Assembly (NCBI RefSeq): GCF_900108175.1
Contig: NZ_FNVO01000001.1
Coordinates: 647,499-711,498 of the forward strand
DNA from: Thermomonospora echinospora
Lineage (GTDB): Bacteria; Actinomycetota; Actinomycetes; Streptosporangiales; Streptosporangiaceae
Direction of reading: 5' to 3'
DNA length: 64,000 bases
Shown here: piece after piece, positions 18,192 through 27,495 of the stretch
How the letters are laid out: the number at the start of each line of letters is the position of its first letter
How positions within the stretch are numbered: the first letter of the stretch is position 1
The notes under the pieces: model-generated
Told to the model about the DNA's origin: nothing
Databases searched by the model: none
Seen by the model: the letters and a program-made list of their open reading frames with translations, nothing else
Made by a program: the position numbers and the translations under genes

Positions 18192-18203
18192 ATGCATGTG
18201 CAT
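18192..18203. promoter_or_regulatory. MarR operator, copy 2 (ATGCA-TG-TGCAT)
   Basis: The second palindrome is exactly 30 bases from the first, on the same face of the helix, and extended to TATGCATGTGCATGTA. It lies 15 bases before the MFS start codon, so binding would block that promoter. Confidence 0.78.
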
Positions 18204-18217
18204 GTAACTTCCCTCTC

Positions 18218-19699
18218 GTGACCGCAACAGTGACCCGGAAGCCCCGGGAGAACCACCCTGCCCCCGATCGCCCCGAGGAACGGCAGCGCTGGCCCGCACG
18301 GCTGTGGGGCGTACTGATCGTGCTGTCCCTGGTGCTGTTCCTGGACGGTCTCGACGTGTCCATGGTCGGCGTCGCGCTGCCGTCGATCGGCGCCGAACTC
18401 GGCCTGGGCACCTCGAGCCTGCAGTGGATCGTCAGCGGCTACGTGCTCGGCTACGGCGGGTTCCTGCTGCTCGGCGGGCGCACCGCCGACCTGCTGGGCC
18501 GCCGCCGGGTGTTCCTGGCCGCGCTGGCGGTGTTCGCGCTGGCCTCGCTGCTGGGCGGGCTGGTCGACTCCGGCCCGCTGCTGATCGCCACCCGCTTCGT
18601 CAAGGGCGTCAGCGCCGCCTTCACCGCCCCCACCGGGCTGTCCATCATCACCACCACGTTCGCCGAGGGCAGGGCCCGCAACCGGGCGCTGTCGATCTAC
18701 ACGGTCTTCGGCGCCAGCGGCTACTCCTCCGGCCTGATCTTCGGCGGGCTGATGACCGGGCTCGGCTGGCGGTGGACGTTCCTGATGCCGGTGCCCATCG
18801 CGGCCGCCGCGCTGGTGGCCGCCCACCTGCTCATCCCACGCGACCGGCCGGCCGCCGGCGGCGGCCACGACCCGCTGGGCGCGCTCACCTCGACCGGCGC
18901 GATGCTGCTGCTGGTCTACAACCTGGTGTCGGCACCGGAACGGGGCTGGACGGCCCCGGTGACCCTCGCGCTGTTCGCCGCGGTGGCGGCGCTGCTGGCC
19001 GCGTTCGTCGCCGTCGAGCGACGGCTGGCGCACCCGCTGGTCCGCCTCGGCATCCTGCGCAAGGGCACGCTGGTACGGGCCAACGCGGCCATCGTCGCTC
19101 TGTTCGGCTCCTATCTGTCCTTCCAGTTCATCGTCACCCTCTACCTGCAGGACGTGCTGGGCTGGGAGCCGCTGACGATGGCGCTGGCGCTGCTACCGGC
19201 CGGCCTGCTGGTCGCGCTGAGCGCCCCGTACGCCGGATCGATGATCGACCGGTTCGGCACGGCCCGCTTCATCATCGGCGGCATGGCGGCGCTGACCGCC
19301 GGATACGTGCTGTTCCTGCCGATCGGCACCGACCCGGTCTATCTCACCGCCGTCCTGCCCAGCGTCGTCCTGCTGGGAGTGGGGTTCGCGCTGGGCTTCC
19401 CGGCCATCAACGTGCAGGCCACCTCCGGCATCCACGACGACGAGCAGGGGCTGGCCGCGGGCCTGGTGCAGACCTCCGGGCAGGTCGGCGCCGCCCTGGT
19501 GCTGGCCGTCACCACCGCGCTCATCACCGCCGACGGGACCGGGGACGGCTCGGCGCAGGCCATGCTGGACGCCTTCCGGCCGGGCCTGGTGTTCGTGACC
19601 TTCGTGGCGCTGGCCGGCCTGGCCATCGTGCTCGTCCCGCTGCTGCGCCGCCGCTCCGCCGAAACGGTGCCGGTGACCGCCGCGGCCGAGGAGAGCTGA
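18218..19699 (+). CDS. MFS drug exporter (EmrB/QacA, 14-TM DHA2 type)
   Basis: 493 residues with about 14 predicted membrane helices. The motif LDGLDVSMVGVALPSIGAELG in helix 1, the LGGRTADLLGRRRVF loop (motif A) and the QWIVSGYVLGYGGFLLLGG region are typical of proton-driven DHA2 multidrug exporters of the plasma membrane. The GTG at 18218 has no clear ribosome-binding site, so a leaderless message is likely. It is divergent from and probably repressed by the MarR protein. The exported compound is unknown. Confidence 0.94.
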   Translation: MTATVTRKPRENHPAPDRPEERQRWPARLWGVLIVLSLVLFLDGLDVSMVGVALPSIGAELGLGTSSLQWIVSGYVLGYGGFLLLGGRTADLLGRRRVFLAALAVFALASLLGGLVDSGPLLIATRFVKGVSAAFTAPTGLSIITTTFAEGRARNRALSIYTVFGASGYSSGLIFGGLMTGLGWRWTFLMPVPIAAAALVAAHLLIPRDRPAAGGGHDPLGALTSTGAMLLLVYNLVSAPERGWTAPVTLALFAAVAALLAAFVAVERRLAHPLVRLGILRKGTLVRANAAIVALFGSYLSFQFIVTLYLQDVLGWEPLTMALALLPAGLLVALSAPYAGSMIDRFGTARFIIGGMAALTAGYVLFLPIGTDPVYLTAVLPSVVLLGVGFALGFPAINVQATSGIHDDEQGLAAGLVQTSGQVGAALVLAVTTALITADGTGDGSAQAMLDAFRPGLVFVTFVALAGLAIVLVPLLRRRSAETVPVTAAAEES

Positions 19700-19716
19700 C
19701 CGGCACGACCGTCCCG

Positions 19717-19744
19717 GGGGCGCGGCGACGGCCGCGTCCCCTTT
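19717..19744 (+). terminator. Hairpin with short T-run after the MFS gene
   Basis: GGGG-CGCGGC pairs with GCCGCG-T-CCCC (one bulge) around a 4-base loop and is followed by TTT. Confidence 0.65.
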
Positions 19745-19751
19745 CCCCGCG

Positions 19752-22412
19752 ATGAACAATCGGCGAACGCCTCCCGACGGGTGGAACCGCGCGGCCGAAT
19801 GGATCATCGTGGAGAGTGTGCTGAACCGGCGGAGGGCGCCGGCGGCCAGAAGGCCGGCCGAGCGGGTCGAAGAGGGACGGGCGTCGCGGGCCACCCGGCT
19901 GGCGGCGCCGTGGACGGTCGGCGGGCTCACCGCCGTGGCCACCGCGCTGACCATGTCACTGGACCTGGTGTCCCTGCCGGGCCCGGCCCAGCTGGGCGTC
20001 ATGAGCGGGGTGACCGTGCTGGCCGGGCTGGTCGCCTGGGGGTCCCAGCGGGGCGCCGGTCCGGGCGAGCCGGCCGGGGACCAGGCCGCCGCCGTCGAGG
20101 GCGGGCCGCCCGCGCAGTTGCCTCCGGTGATCGCCCACTTCACCGGCCGGGCCGCGACGCTGGCCGAGCTGCACGAGGTGTTCACCGACACCGTGTCCCG
20201 CCGCCGGCACCGCGGACCGGTCCGCACCACCCCGCACGTGGTGTCGATCCACGGCCCGGCCGGCGTCGGCAAGTCGGCGCTGGTCACCCGGTTCGCCCAC
20301 GAGATCGCCGGCCACTACCCCGACGGGGCGCTGTACTTCGACCTGCGCGGCGGCCGGGACGCCCGGGTCCGGCCCGAGGAGGTGCTGACCGGCTTCCTGC
20401 TGGCCCTGGGCGCCCGGCTGACCACCGACCCCGGCGGGCTGCAGGACCTGCAGAAGCTGTGGTGGAGCTGGGTGCGGGGGCGGCGGATCCTGGTCTTCCT
20501 CGACAACGCCCAGGACGCCGAGCAGGTGCAGGCGCTGATCCCGCCCGAACCGGACTGCGCCGTGCTGGTGACCTCCCGCCAGCCGCTCTACCTGCGCAAC
20601 ACCCACGACCGGCGGCTGCGCGAGTTCACCGAGGCGCAGGGCGTGGAACTGCTGGCCCGGCTGGCCGGCGACGAGCGGGTGGCGGCCGACCCGGACTCGG
20701 CGGTGGAGGTGGTCCGGCTGTGCGGGCACCTGCCGCTGGCGATCGGCATCTGCGGCGGGCGGCTGGCCGCCCGCGAGGGCTGGACACTGCGCGAGATGGC
20801 CGGGCGGCTGGCCGACGAGCGCCGCCGCCGGCTGGACGAGCTGGAGGTCGCCCGGCGGATCGACAAGAGCGTACGGGCCTCGCTGCAGCTGTCCTACGAC
20901 GACTGCACCCCCACCCAGCGGCGGCTGCTGCGCTCGTTCGGGCTGCTGGCCGCCCCCGACGTGCAGGGCTGGGCGGCCGGCGAGCTGCTGGGGGTGTCCG
21001 CCCTGGAGGGCGACGACCTGCTGGAGGCGCTGGTGGACGCCCAGCTGGTGGAGTACTCCGGGCGGGACGCCACCGGCGCCACCCGCTACCGGCTGCACGA
21101 CCTCGTCCGCCTGTACGCCAGGGAGCGCGCCGAGAAGGAGGACTCGACCGAGCACCGCCGCCAGGCCGTGGAACGCGTCATCGGCGGCTACCGCGAGCGC
21201 GCCGAGCAGATGGCCGCCGCCCGCTGGCCCCAGGACTGGCAGCGGCAGAGCCGCGGCCGTCCCGCCGACCCGGGCGGCGCCTCGGCCCTGGACTGGCTGG
21301 GCAGCGAGCGCCTGGCGCTGCTGGCCCTCCTCGACCAGGCGGCCGACCTGGAGCTGTGGGGGCTGGTGTGGCGGCTGGGCCGGGCGTCCTGCTCGCTGTT
21401 CCACTCGCTGCGGGTGTTCTGGCAGGAGTGGCGGACCGTCGCCGACATCACCTGCCGGGCCGCGCGGCGCCTGGACGATCCCCGGTCGATCGGCATCGCG
21501 CTGCTGGAGCGCTCCGCGGTGCTGGGCGGCCAGGGACAGGTCGCCACGGCCAGGGACGATGTGATGGAGGCGCTGCGGCTGTTCGAGGAACTGCGCGAAC
21601 GCTGGTGGGCCGCCCGCGCCCACCGCGCCGTCGGCATGACGCTGCGCACCGCCGGCCACCTCGACGAGGCACAGCACTACCTGCAGCGGGCGGTCGAGAT
21701 GTTCCGGGAGGACGGCGACCAGTGGTGGCACGCCCGCACCCAGCGCAACCTTGGGGAACTGCGGCAGGCCCAGCGCCGGTACGGCGAGGCGCGCCGGATG
21801 CTCGAAGAGGCGCTGGCGGTCTTCCAGCGCAACGGCAACAACTACTCGTACGCCCAGACCCTGCGGGCCCTGGGCGAGGTGCTGGCCGCCGAGGCGCACG
21901 ACCTGTGGGACCAGGGCCGGATCCGGGAGGCCGAGGGCAGGTTCACCCAGGCCGCGGCCATCCTCGAACGGGCCGCCGAGGCGTTCCGGCTGCGCCACGA
22001 GCAGTGGGAGGAGGCGCGCTGCCTGCGCGCCGCCGGCGAGGTCGGCGACCCCCGCAACGGGCTGCGCGAGCTGACCTTCGTGGTGCGCGCCGAGAACATG
22101 CTCTCCGGGCTGGGCGACACCTGGGGGGTGGCGCGCACCCGGCTGTCGGTGGGCCGCGCCCTGGACCGGCTCGGCCGGCTGGAGGAGGCGGTGCGGGCCA
22201 TCGAGTCGGCCGTGGAGTCCTTCCGCGAGCTGGAGGATCGCTGGTGGGAGGCCCGCAGCCTGCGTACCTTGGCGGAGGTGCTGGTGGCGGCGGGCCGTCC
22301 CGGCGACGCCCGGGCCCCGGCCGACCAGGCGCTGCGGATCTACCGCAGCCTCGGCAACGAGGCGGGCCAGGCCCGCGCCAGGGCGGTGCTGGACCGGGCG
22401 CTCGGCAGCTGA
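19752..22412 (+). CDS. Membrane-anchored STAND protein: two TM helices, NB-ARC ATPase, TPR repeats
   Basis: 886 residues. Two hydrophobic helices (about 52-74 and 78-97) precede an NB-ARC module: Walker A GPAGVGKS at 168-175, Walker B ILVFLDNA, the sensor VLVTSRQPL, CGHLPLAIGICGGRLA (GLPL) and the MHD-like YRLHDLVRLYAR. The C-terminal half has TPR-like repeats of about 40 residues, each with a W/R-rich helix (for example QWWHARTQRNLGEL, RWWEARSLRTLAEV). It lacks the SARP DNA-binding domain of AfsR, so it is a signalling ATPase rather than a classical activator. The ATG at 19752 lacks a good ribosome-binding site, so a GTG nearby is possible. Confidence 0.85.
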   Translation: MNNRRTPPDGWNRAAEWIIVESVLNRRRAPAARRPAERVEEGRASRATRLAAPWTVGGLTAVATALTMSLDLVSLPGPAQLGVMSGVTVLAGLVAWGSQRGAGPGEPAGDQAAAVEGGPPAQLPPVIAHFTGRAATLAELHEVFTDTVSRRRHRGPVRTTPHVVSIHGPAGVGKSALVTRFAHEIAGHYPDGALYFDLRGGRDARVRPEEVLTGFLLALGARLTTDPGGLQDLQKLWWSWVRGRRILVFLDNAQDAEQVQALIPPEPDCAVLVTSRQPLYLRNTHDRRLREFTEAQGVELLARLAGDERVAADPDSAVEVVRLCGHLPLAIGICGGRLAAREGWTLREMAGRLADERRRRLDELEVARRIDKSVRASLQLSYDDCTPTQRRLLRSFGLLAAPDVQGWAAGELLGVSALEGDDLLEALVDAQLVEYSGRDATGATRYRLHDLVRLYARERAEKEDSTEHRRQAVERVIGGYRERAEQMAAARWPQDWQRQSRGRPADPGGASALDWLGSERLALLALLDQAADLELWGLVWRLGRASCSLFHSLRVFWQEWRTVADITCRAARRLDDPRSIGIALLERSAVLGGQGQVATARDDVMEALRLFEELRERWWAARAHRAVGMTLRTAGHLDEAQHYLQRAVEMFREDGDQWWHARTQRNLGELRQAQRRYGEARRMLEEALAVFQRNGNNYSYAQTLRALGEVLAAEAHDLWDQGRIREAEGRFTQAAAILERAAEAFRLRHEQWEEARCLRAAGEVGDPRNGLRELTFVVRAENMLSGLGDTWGVARTRLSVGRALDRLGRLEEAVRAIESAVESFRELEDRWWEARSLRTLAEVLVAAGRPGDARAPADQALRIYRSLGNEAGQARARAVLDRALGS

Positions 22413-22462
22413 CCGGGCGGCTGGTGAGATAGTAGGGAAAAGGGACCTGAGCAGGGAGAACC

Positions 22463-23548
22463 ATGCAACACGAAGTCCGTGGTGTCGTCGCCCGCAAGAA
22501 GGGGCAGCCCGTCTCCGTCGAGACCGTGCTGGTGCCCGACCCCGGCCCGGGCGAGGCCCTGGTGAAGGTGCAGGCGTGCGGTGTGTGCCACACCGACCTG
22601 CACTACCGGGAGGGCGGCATCAACGACGAGTTCCCGTTCCTGCTCGGACACGAGGCCGCCGGGATCGTCGAGTCGGTCGGCGAGGGCGTCACCGAGGTGG
22701 CGCCCGGGGACTTCGTGATCCTGAACTGGCGGGCGGTGTGCGGGCAGTGCCGGGCCTGCCGGCGGGGCCGCCCCTGGTACTGCTTCGACACCCACAACGC
22801 CAAGCAGAAGATGACCTTGGCCGACGGCACCGAGCTGTCGCCCGCCCTGGGCATCGGCGCGTTCGTGGAGAAGACGCTGGTGGCCGCCGGGCAGTGCACC
22901 AAGGTCGACCCCGCCGCCAGCCCGGCGGCGGCCGGGCTGCTGGGCTGCGGCGTGATGGCCGGCATCGGCGCCGCCATCAACACCGGGGCGGTGACCCGCG
23001 GCGACAGCGTCGCGGTCATCGGCTGCGGCGGCGTGGGCGACGCGGCCATCGCGGGCGCCCGGCTGGCGGGCGCGGCCCGGATCATCGCCGTGGACGTCGA
23101 CGACCGCAAGCTGGAGTGGGCCAAGGGGATGGGCGCCACCCACACCGTCAACTCCCGCCAGGGCGACCCGGTCGCCGCGATCCGCGAGCTGACCGGCGGG
23201 TTCGGCGCGGACGTGGTGATCGAGGCGGTCGGCCGCCCGGAGACCTACGAGCAGGCGTTCTACGCCCGTGACCTGGCCGGCACCGTCGTGCTGGTCGGTG
23301 TGCCGACCCCGGAGATGAAGATCGAGCTGCCGCTGCTGGAGGTGTTCGGCCGGGGCGGGGCGCTCAAGTCGTCCTGGTACGGCGACTGCCTGCCCTCCCG
23401 CGACTTCCCGATGCTGATCGACCTGTACCTGCAGGGCCGCCTGGACCTGGACGCGTTCGTGTCCGAGACCATTGCCCTGGACGAGGTCGAGGACGCCTTC
23501 GACAAGATGCACCGCGGCGACGTGCTGCGCTCGGTGGTGGTCCTGTGA
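22463..23548 (+). CDS. mscR: S-(hydroxymethyl)mycothiol dehydrogenase
   Basis: A 361-residue zinc alcohol dehydrogenase of the mycothiol-dependent formaldehyde/S-nitrosomycothiol type. Catalytic zinc ligands lie in [15 protein letters not shown] and GHEAAG. The structural zinc cluster is [15 protein letters not shown], and the NAD site is GCGGVGDAA. It oxidises S-hydroxymethyl-mycothiol to the S-formyl form and may reduce S-nitrosomycothiol. A GTGA overlap couples it to the MBL gene, the same pair seen in mycobacteria (Rv2259-Rv2260). The ATG at 22463 follows AGGGAG. Confidence 0.95.
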   Translation: MQHEVRGVVARKKGQPVSVETVLVPDPGPGEALVKVQACGVCHTDLHYREGGINDEFPFLLGHEAAGIVESVGEGVTEVAPGDFVILNWRAVCGQCRACRRGRPWYCFDTHNAKQKMTLADGTELSPALGIGAFVEKTLVAAGQCTKVDPAASPAAAGLLGCGVMAGIGAAINTGAVTRGDSVAVIGCGGVGDAAIAGARLAGAARIIAVDVDDRKLEWAKGMGATHTVNSRQGDPVAAIRELTGGFGADVVIEAVGRPETYEQAFYARDLAGTVVLVGVPTPEMKIELPLLEVFGRGGALKSSWYGDCLPSRDFPMLIDLYLQGRLDLDAFVSETIALDEVEDAFDKMHRGDVLRSVVVL

Positions 23549-24168
23549 GCGTCGAACGTCTCGTCACCTCTGGGCAGTTCACCCTGGACGGCGGCACCTG
23601 GGACGTCGACAACAACGTCTGGCTGGTCGGCGACGACCGCGAGGTCATCGTGATCGACGCCGCCCACGACGCCGACGCCATCCTGTCGGCCGTGGGCGAC
23701 CGGGAGCTGAAGGCCGTGGTGTGCACCCACGCCCACAACGACCACATCAACGCGGCGGCGGCCGTCGCCGACCGCACCGGCGCCCCGATCCTCCTGCACC
23801 CGGCCGACGCGGTGCTGTGGGACATGGTCTACCCCGACCGCGGGCCCGACCGGGCGCTGGCCGACGGTCAGGAGATCTCCGTGGCCGGCACCACCCTGAA
23901 GGTCCTGCACACCCCCGGCCACGCCCCCGGCGCCGTCTGCCTGTACGCCCCCGAGCTGGACGCCGTGTTCACCGGGGACACCCTGTTCGCCGGCGGACCC
24001 GGGGCGACCGGCCGGTCGTTCTCGGACTTCGGCACCATCATCGACTCCATCCGCGACCGCCTGCTCACCCTGCCCGGCGACACGGTCGTCCGCACCGGAC
24101 ACGGCGACGCCACCAGCATCGGCGCGGAGTCGCCCCACCTGGAGGAGTGGATCGCCCGCGGCCACTGA
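23545..24168 (+). CDS. MBL-fold hydrolase paired with mscR (candidate S-formylmycothiol hydrolase)
   Basis: 207 residues with the metal motif [31 protein letters not shown] and a C-terminal TGHGDATS histidine, the glyoxalase II-like arrangement. The start (GTG at 23545) overlaps the mscR stop by 4 bases. Family knowledge and coupling to mscR suggest it hydrolyses S-formylmycothiol to formate and mycothiol. The enzyme activity is inferred, not demonstrated by sequence. A perfect 38-base palindrome follows the stop. Confidence 0.92.
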   Translation: MSVERLVTSGQFTLDGGTWDVDNNVWLVGDDREVIVIDAAHDADAILSAVGDRELKAVVCTHAHNDHINAAAAVADRTGAPILLHPADAVLWDMVYPDRGPDRALADGQEISVAGTTLKVLHTPGHAPGAVCLYAPELDAVFTGDTLFAGGPGATGRSFSDFGTIIDSIRDRLLTLPGDTVVRTGHGDATSIGAESPHLEEWIARGH

Positions 24169-24171
24169 TGA

Positions 24172-24209
24172 CGATCGGCGGGCGCCGGCCGGCCGGCGCC
24201 CGCCGATCG
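24172..24209. terminator. Perfect 38-bp palindrome (19+19) after the mscR operon
   Basis: The two 19-base halves (24172-24190 and 24191-24209) are exact reverse complements with no spacer, starting 3 bases after the stop codon. The transcript would fold into a very stable hairpin. A terminator is the simplest reading. Confidence 0.8.
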
Positions 24210-24281
24210 CGGCCGGTGGCCGCCGATGAGGGACGGTGCGTGTTTGCATCGCTCGCATCGCGGTAGTTGGGGGTGGTGTTT

Positions 24282-24962
24282 ATGTTGAGGCTACCGGGGG
24301 TCTACCGGCCGCAAGGGGACACCGACCTGCTGACCAAGGCACTGCGTGAGGCGGCCGTCCGGCCGGGCTCGCGCGTGCTGGACATGTGCACCGGAACCGG
24401 GGCGGTGGCGGTGGCCGCCGCGCTTGGCGGTGCCCGCGAAGTGACCGCCGTCGACGTCTCGGCCCGCGCGGTGCTGGCGGCCCGCTGCAACGCCCGGCTG
24501 CGCGGACTGCCGATCCGCGTACTGCGCGGCGACCTGGCCGCCCCGGTCGCGGGCGAGGAGTTCGACGTCATCACGGCCAACCCGCCGTACGTGCCGCGCC
24601 ACAGCGGGGAGCCCGCCCAGCACAGCCGCGCCCGTGCCTGGGACGCCGGGCCGCACGGGCGCATCTGGCTGGACCGGCTGTGCGAGACGGCGCCGTCGCT
24701 GCTGGCGCCCGGCGGCATGCTGCTGATCGTGCACTCGGGCCTGTGCGGGGTGCGGGCCACCCTGGACGCCCTGCGCGGCCAGGGGCTCAAGGCGGCGGTG
24801 ATCGCCCGGCGCCACGAGCCGTTCGGCCCGGTCATGAACGGGCGGGCGGCCGAACTGGAGGCGGCCGGGCTCATCCGGCCGGGGCAGCGTTACGAAGAGC
24901 TGGTGGTGATCCGTGCAGACCGAATCGAGGAGCGAGCCGAGGAGCGAGCCCCGGCGGCCTGA
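24282..24962 (+). CDS. HemK/MTQ2-type N5-glutamine methyltransferase-like protein
   Basis: 226 residues of class I SAM methyltransferase: LDMCTGTGAVAVAAAL binds SAM, VTAVDVSARAV holds the acidic ribose contact, and NPPYVPR is the catalytic NPPY motif of enzymes acting on planar amide or amine nitrogens. It resembles the HemK2/MTQ2 group, but the target here is unknown. I prefer the ATG at 24282, preceded by GGGGGTGG, over the TTG at 24267. The next gene overlaps its 3' end. Confidence 0.87.
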   Translation: MLRLPGVYRPQGDTDLLTKALREAAVRPGSRVLDMCTGTGAVAVAAALGGAREVTAVDVSARAVLAARCNARLRGLPIRVLRGDLAAPVAGEEFDVITANPPYVPRHSGEPAQHSRARAWDAGPHGRIWLDRLCETAPSLLAPGGMLLIVHSGLCGVRATLDALRGQGLKAAVIARRHEPFGPVMNGRAAELEAAGLIRPGQRYEELVVIRADRIEERAEERAPAA

Positions 24963-25146
24963 CCGCCGCCGCGTCATCGTGGAGGCCGGCGGCCCGGTGC
25001 TGGTGGAGGGGCCGGTGGAGGTCGTCATGGCCGACGGGACCACGGTGACCTGCGACCGCTTCATGGTGGCGCTGTGCGCCTGCCGCCGCAGCCGCCGCCT
25101 GCCCTTCTGCGACACCAGCCACCGCCGCAAGCAGCGCGCCACCTGA
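24913..25146 (+). CDS. CDGSH-type iron-sulfur protein
   Basis: A small (77-residue) protein ending in CACRRSRRLPFCDTSH, which fits the C-x-C-x2-S-x3-P-x-C-D-x2-H pattern that binds a redox-active, pH-labile 2Fe-2S cluster through three Cys and one His. The GTG at 24913 gives a 50-base overlap with the methyltransferase gene. A shorter start near the RRVIVEAGG segment is equally possible. It converges on the diiron-type gene at 25206. CDGSH proteins carry electrons or clusters, so it may serve that enzyme. Confidence 0.88.
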   Translation: MQTESRSEPRSEPRRPDRRRVIVEAGGPVLVEGPVEVVMADGTTVTCDRFMVALCACRRSRRLPFCDTSHRRKQRAT

Positions 25147-25160
25147 CCTCGGGCCGGCTC

Positions 25161-25199
25161 CGGGCCGGGCCCGCGACCTCGGTCGACGGACCCGGCCCG
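25161..25199. terminator. Hairpin between the CDGSH gene and the convergent diiron-type gene
   Basis: CGGGCCGGG (25161-25169) pairs with CCCGGCCCG (25191-25199). A small GACC-TC-GGTC hairpin can form in the loop. Confidence 0.65.
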
Positions 25200-25205
25200 A
25201 CGTTC

Positions 25206-26228
25206 TCAGGCGGGCAGCGGGCGCAGCAGCGAGGTCCGGCCCGCCCCCCAGCAGCCCAGCAGGTGGTCACCGAGCCGCTCCTCCAACAGGGAGGTCGCCT
25301 GGACGCCCAGCACCACGTCGGCGGCCAGCCCGGGCTCGCGGCGCAGCAGATCACCGAGCACATCGTGGCGCAGCACCTGCTCGTGCACCGCGTCCGCCTC
25401 GATGTGCTCGGTGAAGAACAGCGTGCCGCGCGGGCCCACGCCCAGCCGCTCCAGCGCCTCGGCCATCCGCCGGGCGCTCGGCGCGGTGGTGATCTCCGCC
25501 GCGGCGAAGTGCCCCACCATCGCCCCCCGCAGCGCCCGGTGCAGCCCGAACAGCGACATCATGTTCACCGTCGCCAGCATCACCGCCGGGACGGCGTCCA
25601 GGTACCGCAGATAGCCGTCGTCGAGGCCCACCTCGTCCATCAGGTCGGCGTACAGCCGCGAGTGCATCCGCTCCCAGCGCCCGCCGCCGTACTCGTCGAA
25701 CTCCACCGCCACCAGGGACGCCTTGGCCTGCCCCCGCAGCCGGGGGATGAGCAGGGCGTGCGGGTCGGCCTCCTTGTGGTGGTAGATCGAGCGGTGGACG
25801 AGATACTCCCGCAACTGCCACCACTCGCCCTCGTCCTTCAGGAAGTGCGAGACCCCCCGGGCGTCGACCGGCTCGACCAGGAGCTCCTCCAGGCACGCGC
25901 CGACATCGTCGCCGCCGGGCACGCCGGCCCGTAGCTCCGCCAGGAAGACACCCTCCACGGCGCCCCGGAACCGCAGCAGCTCCGGCTCCCACTCCCAGCC
26001 CGGATCCACGTCCTGAAAGCCCTGGTAGTGCAGCTCGTAACAGGTGTAGAGGGCGAGCTGGAGATCCTCGCCCAGCGGATCGGCGGACCGGACCTCGGCC
26101 ACCGGAAACCGCGCCGTCCCCGGGACGGACGACCGCAGTGCCGATACCACCGCCTCCGACAACGGGCCGCGGGGCGCCGGCGGGACGACCGGCCCGGTCT
26201 CCACGGGGAAGTCGGCGGTCGAGGTCAT
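25206..26228 (-). CDS. Iron-containing redox enzyme family protein (heme-oxygenase-like diiron fold)
   Basis: 340 residues, mostly helical. Candidate metal-ligand helices are EFDEYGGGRWERMHSRL and FFTEHIEADAVHEQVL, which carry the Glu/His and Asp/Glu/His spacing seen in heme-oxygenase-like diiron oxidases. Members of that superfamily perform N-oxygenation, decarboxylation or C-C cleavage with oxygen. The ATG at 26228 has GGAG 6 bases upstream. It lies 22 bases below the GCS2-type ligase gene on the same strand, so the two are probably one transcript, facing the CDGSH gene. Confidence 0.82.
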   Translation of the reverse strand: MTSTADFPVETGPVVPPAPRGPLSEAVVSALRSSVPGTARFPVAEVRSADPLGEDLQLALYTCYELHYQGFQDVDPGWEWEPELLRFRGAVEGVFLAELRAGVPGGDDVGACLEELLVEPVDARGVSHFLKDEGEWWQLREYLVHRSIYHHKEADPHALLIPRLRGQAKASLVAVEFDEYGGGRWERMHSRLYADLMDEVGLDDGYLRYLDAVPAVMLATVNMMSLFGLHRALRGAMVGHFAAAEITTAPSARRMAEALERLGVGPRGTLFFTEHIEADAVHEQVLRHDVLGDLLRREPGLAADVVLGVQATSLLEERLGDHLLGCWGAGRTSLLRPLPA

Positions 26229-26250
26229 GGCGTCTCCGTTCTGGCGATCT

Positions 26251-27411
26251 TCACCGGACGCCCATCCGTACCCGCTCAGGCGGCTCCCATGCGCCCGGGG
26301 CGGTCTGCTGGACCAGCATGGGTATCGCACCGGCGGGACCGGCGCCCCCGGCCGCGCGCCGCTGCCGGGCGGCGCCCGTGCCCACCCGCCGGATCTTGGC
26401 GAGCACGGTCTGCACCTCGCTCAGGTCGCCGGCCTCCTCCAGGGCGGGCCGCACCCGGTCGAGCAACTCGTCCACTAGGGCGGTGGCGTGCACCTGGGCC
26501 TCCCTGACCGGGTGCACGCCCGGCCCCTCCAGCCCGTACCGGGCCGCCGACCACACGGCGGCCGCGCACACCTGGTCACAGACGCGGGGCGCTTCCCGGC
26601 CCGCCGCCAGGTCGTCCAGGGCACGGCGCACCAGGGCACGGGTCAGCGCCGCCTGCAGCACGGCCTCGTCCACGGTGCCGGCCGCGTCCGCGACGCGCAC
26701 CTCCACCGTCCGCAGCCGCGGTGAGAGCCGGGCCAGCCAGAACGTCATCGCCGGATCGACCAGCACGCCGCCGTCCACCAGCCGTTCCACTTGCCGGTCG
26801 TAGCCGGCCGCGGAATCCGACCACGGCGGCACCCCCGATCCGGGGAACCGGGACTGTTCCATCATGCGCCAGCCCGCGTAACCGGTGTCCCGTCCCCGGT
26901 CGAAGGGGGAGTTGACCGACAGCGCCAGCAGGGTCGGCAGCCAGGGCCGCAGGTGGTTGAGCACGCCCACGGCCGTCTCCCGATCCTGGACGCCCACATG
27001 CACATGGCAGCCGCAGGACTGGTAGCCGCCGACCACACCGGCGTACATCCGCGAGATCCGGGTGAAGCGCTCGCCCTCGGTGAACGGCGGATCGGGACAC
27101 GCCAGCACCGGAGTCCCCGTCGACACCAGCCGGACGCCCTCGGCCGCCGCGGCGGCCGCCAGCCGCAGCCGTCCCTGGCGCAGTTGGTGCCGCAGGGCGC
27201 GCAGCCCGGTGCACACGCCCGTGACGGCCTCGACCTGTGTGGACTGCAGCTCCGCGTGGAATCCGGCTCCCGGTGCGGGCGGCGGCCGCCGCCCCGCCAG
27301 CGCCAGCACCCGCGCCGCCCGCGGCACCGTCACCCCCGTCACCGGATCCACGAGAAGGAACTCCTCCTCGACCCCCATCGTCACCCCGGACACCGGGTCA
27401 CGGCCTTCCAC
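26251..27411 (-). CDS. Glutamate-cysteine ligase type 2 (YbdK) family carboxylate-amine ligase
   Basis: About 386 residues with MGVEEEFLLVDP at the N terminus and SCGCHVHVGVQD in the middle, both diagnostic of the GCS2/YbdK family of ATP-dependent carboxylate-amine ligases. Actinobacteria of this type use mycothiol rather than glutathione. The product is therefore probably a gamma-glutamyl or similar amide other than glutathione. I chose the GTG at 27411, with GGAGGG just upstream. The ATG at 27378 is the alternative. It leads the two-gene unit with the diiron-type enzyme and is divergent from the catalase gene. Confidence 0.87.
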   Translation of the reverse strand: MEGRDPVSGVTMGVEEEFLLVDPVTGVTVPRAARVLALAGRRPPPAPGAGFHAELQSTQVEAVTGVCTGLRALRHQLRQGRLRLAAAAAAEGVRLVSTGTPVLACPDPPFTEGERFTRISRMYAGVVGGYQSCGCHVHVGVQDRETAVGVLNHLRPWLPTLLALSVNSPFDRGRDTGYAGWRMMEQSRFPGSGVPPWSDSAAGYDRQVERLVDGGVLVDPAMTFWLARLSPRLRTVEVRVADAAGTVDEAVLQAALTRALVRRALDDLAAGREAPRVCDQVCAAAVWSAARYGLEGPGVHPVREAQVHATALVDELLDRVRPALEEAGDLSEVQTVLAKIRRVGTGAARQRRAAGGAGPAGAIPMLVQQTAPGAWEPPERVRMGVR

Positions 27412-27495
27412 GCGCCCTCCGTACCTCACGACGATCAGCGGGCCTGTCCTACCCGGGCGCCGTCCGGCCAACCTGCGGCGATTTTGAAGTTCTGT

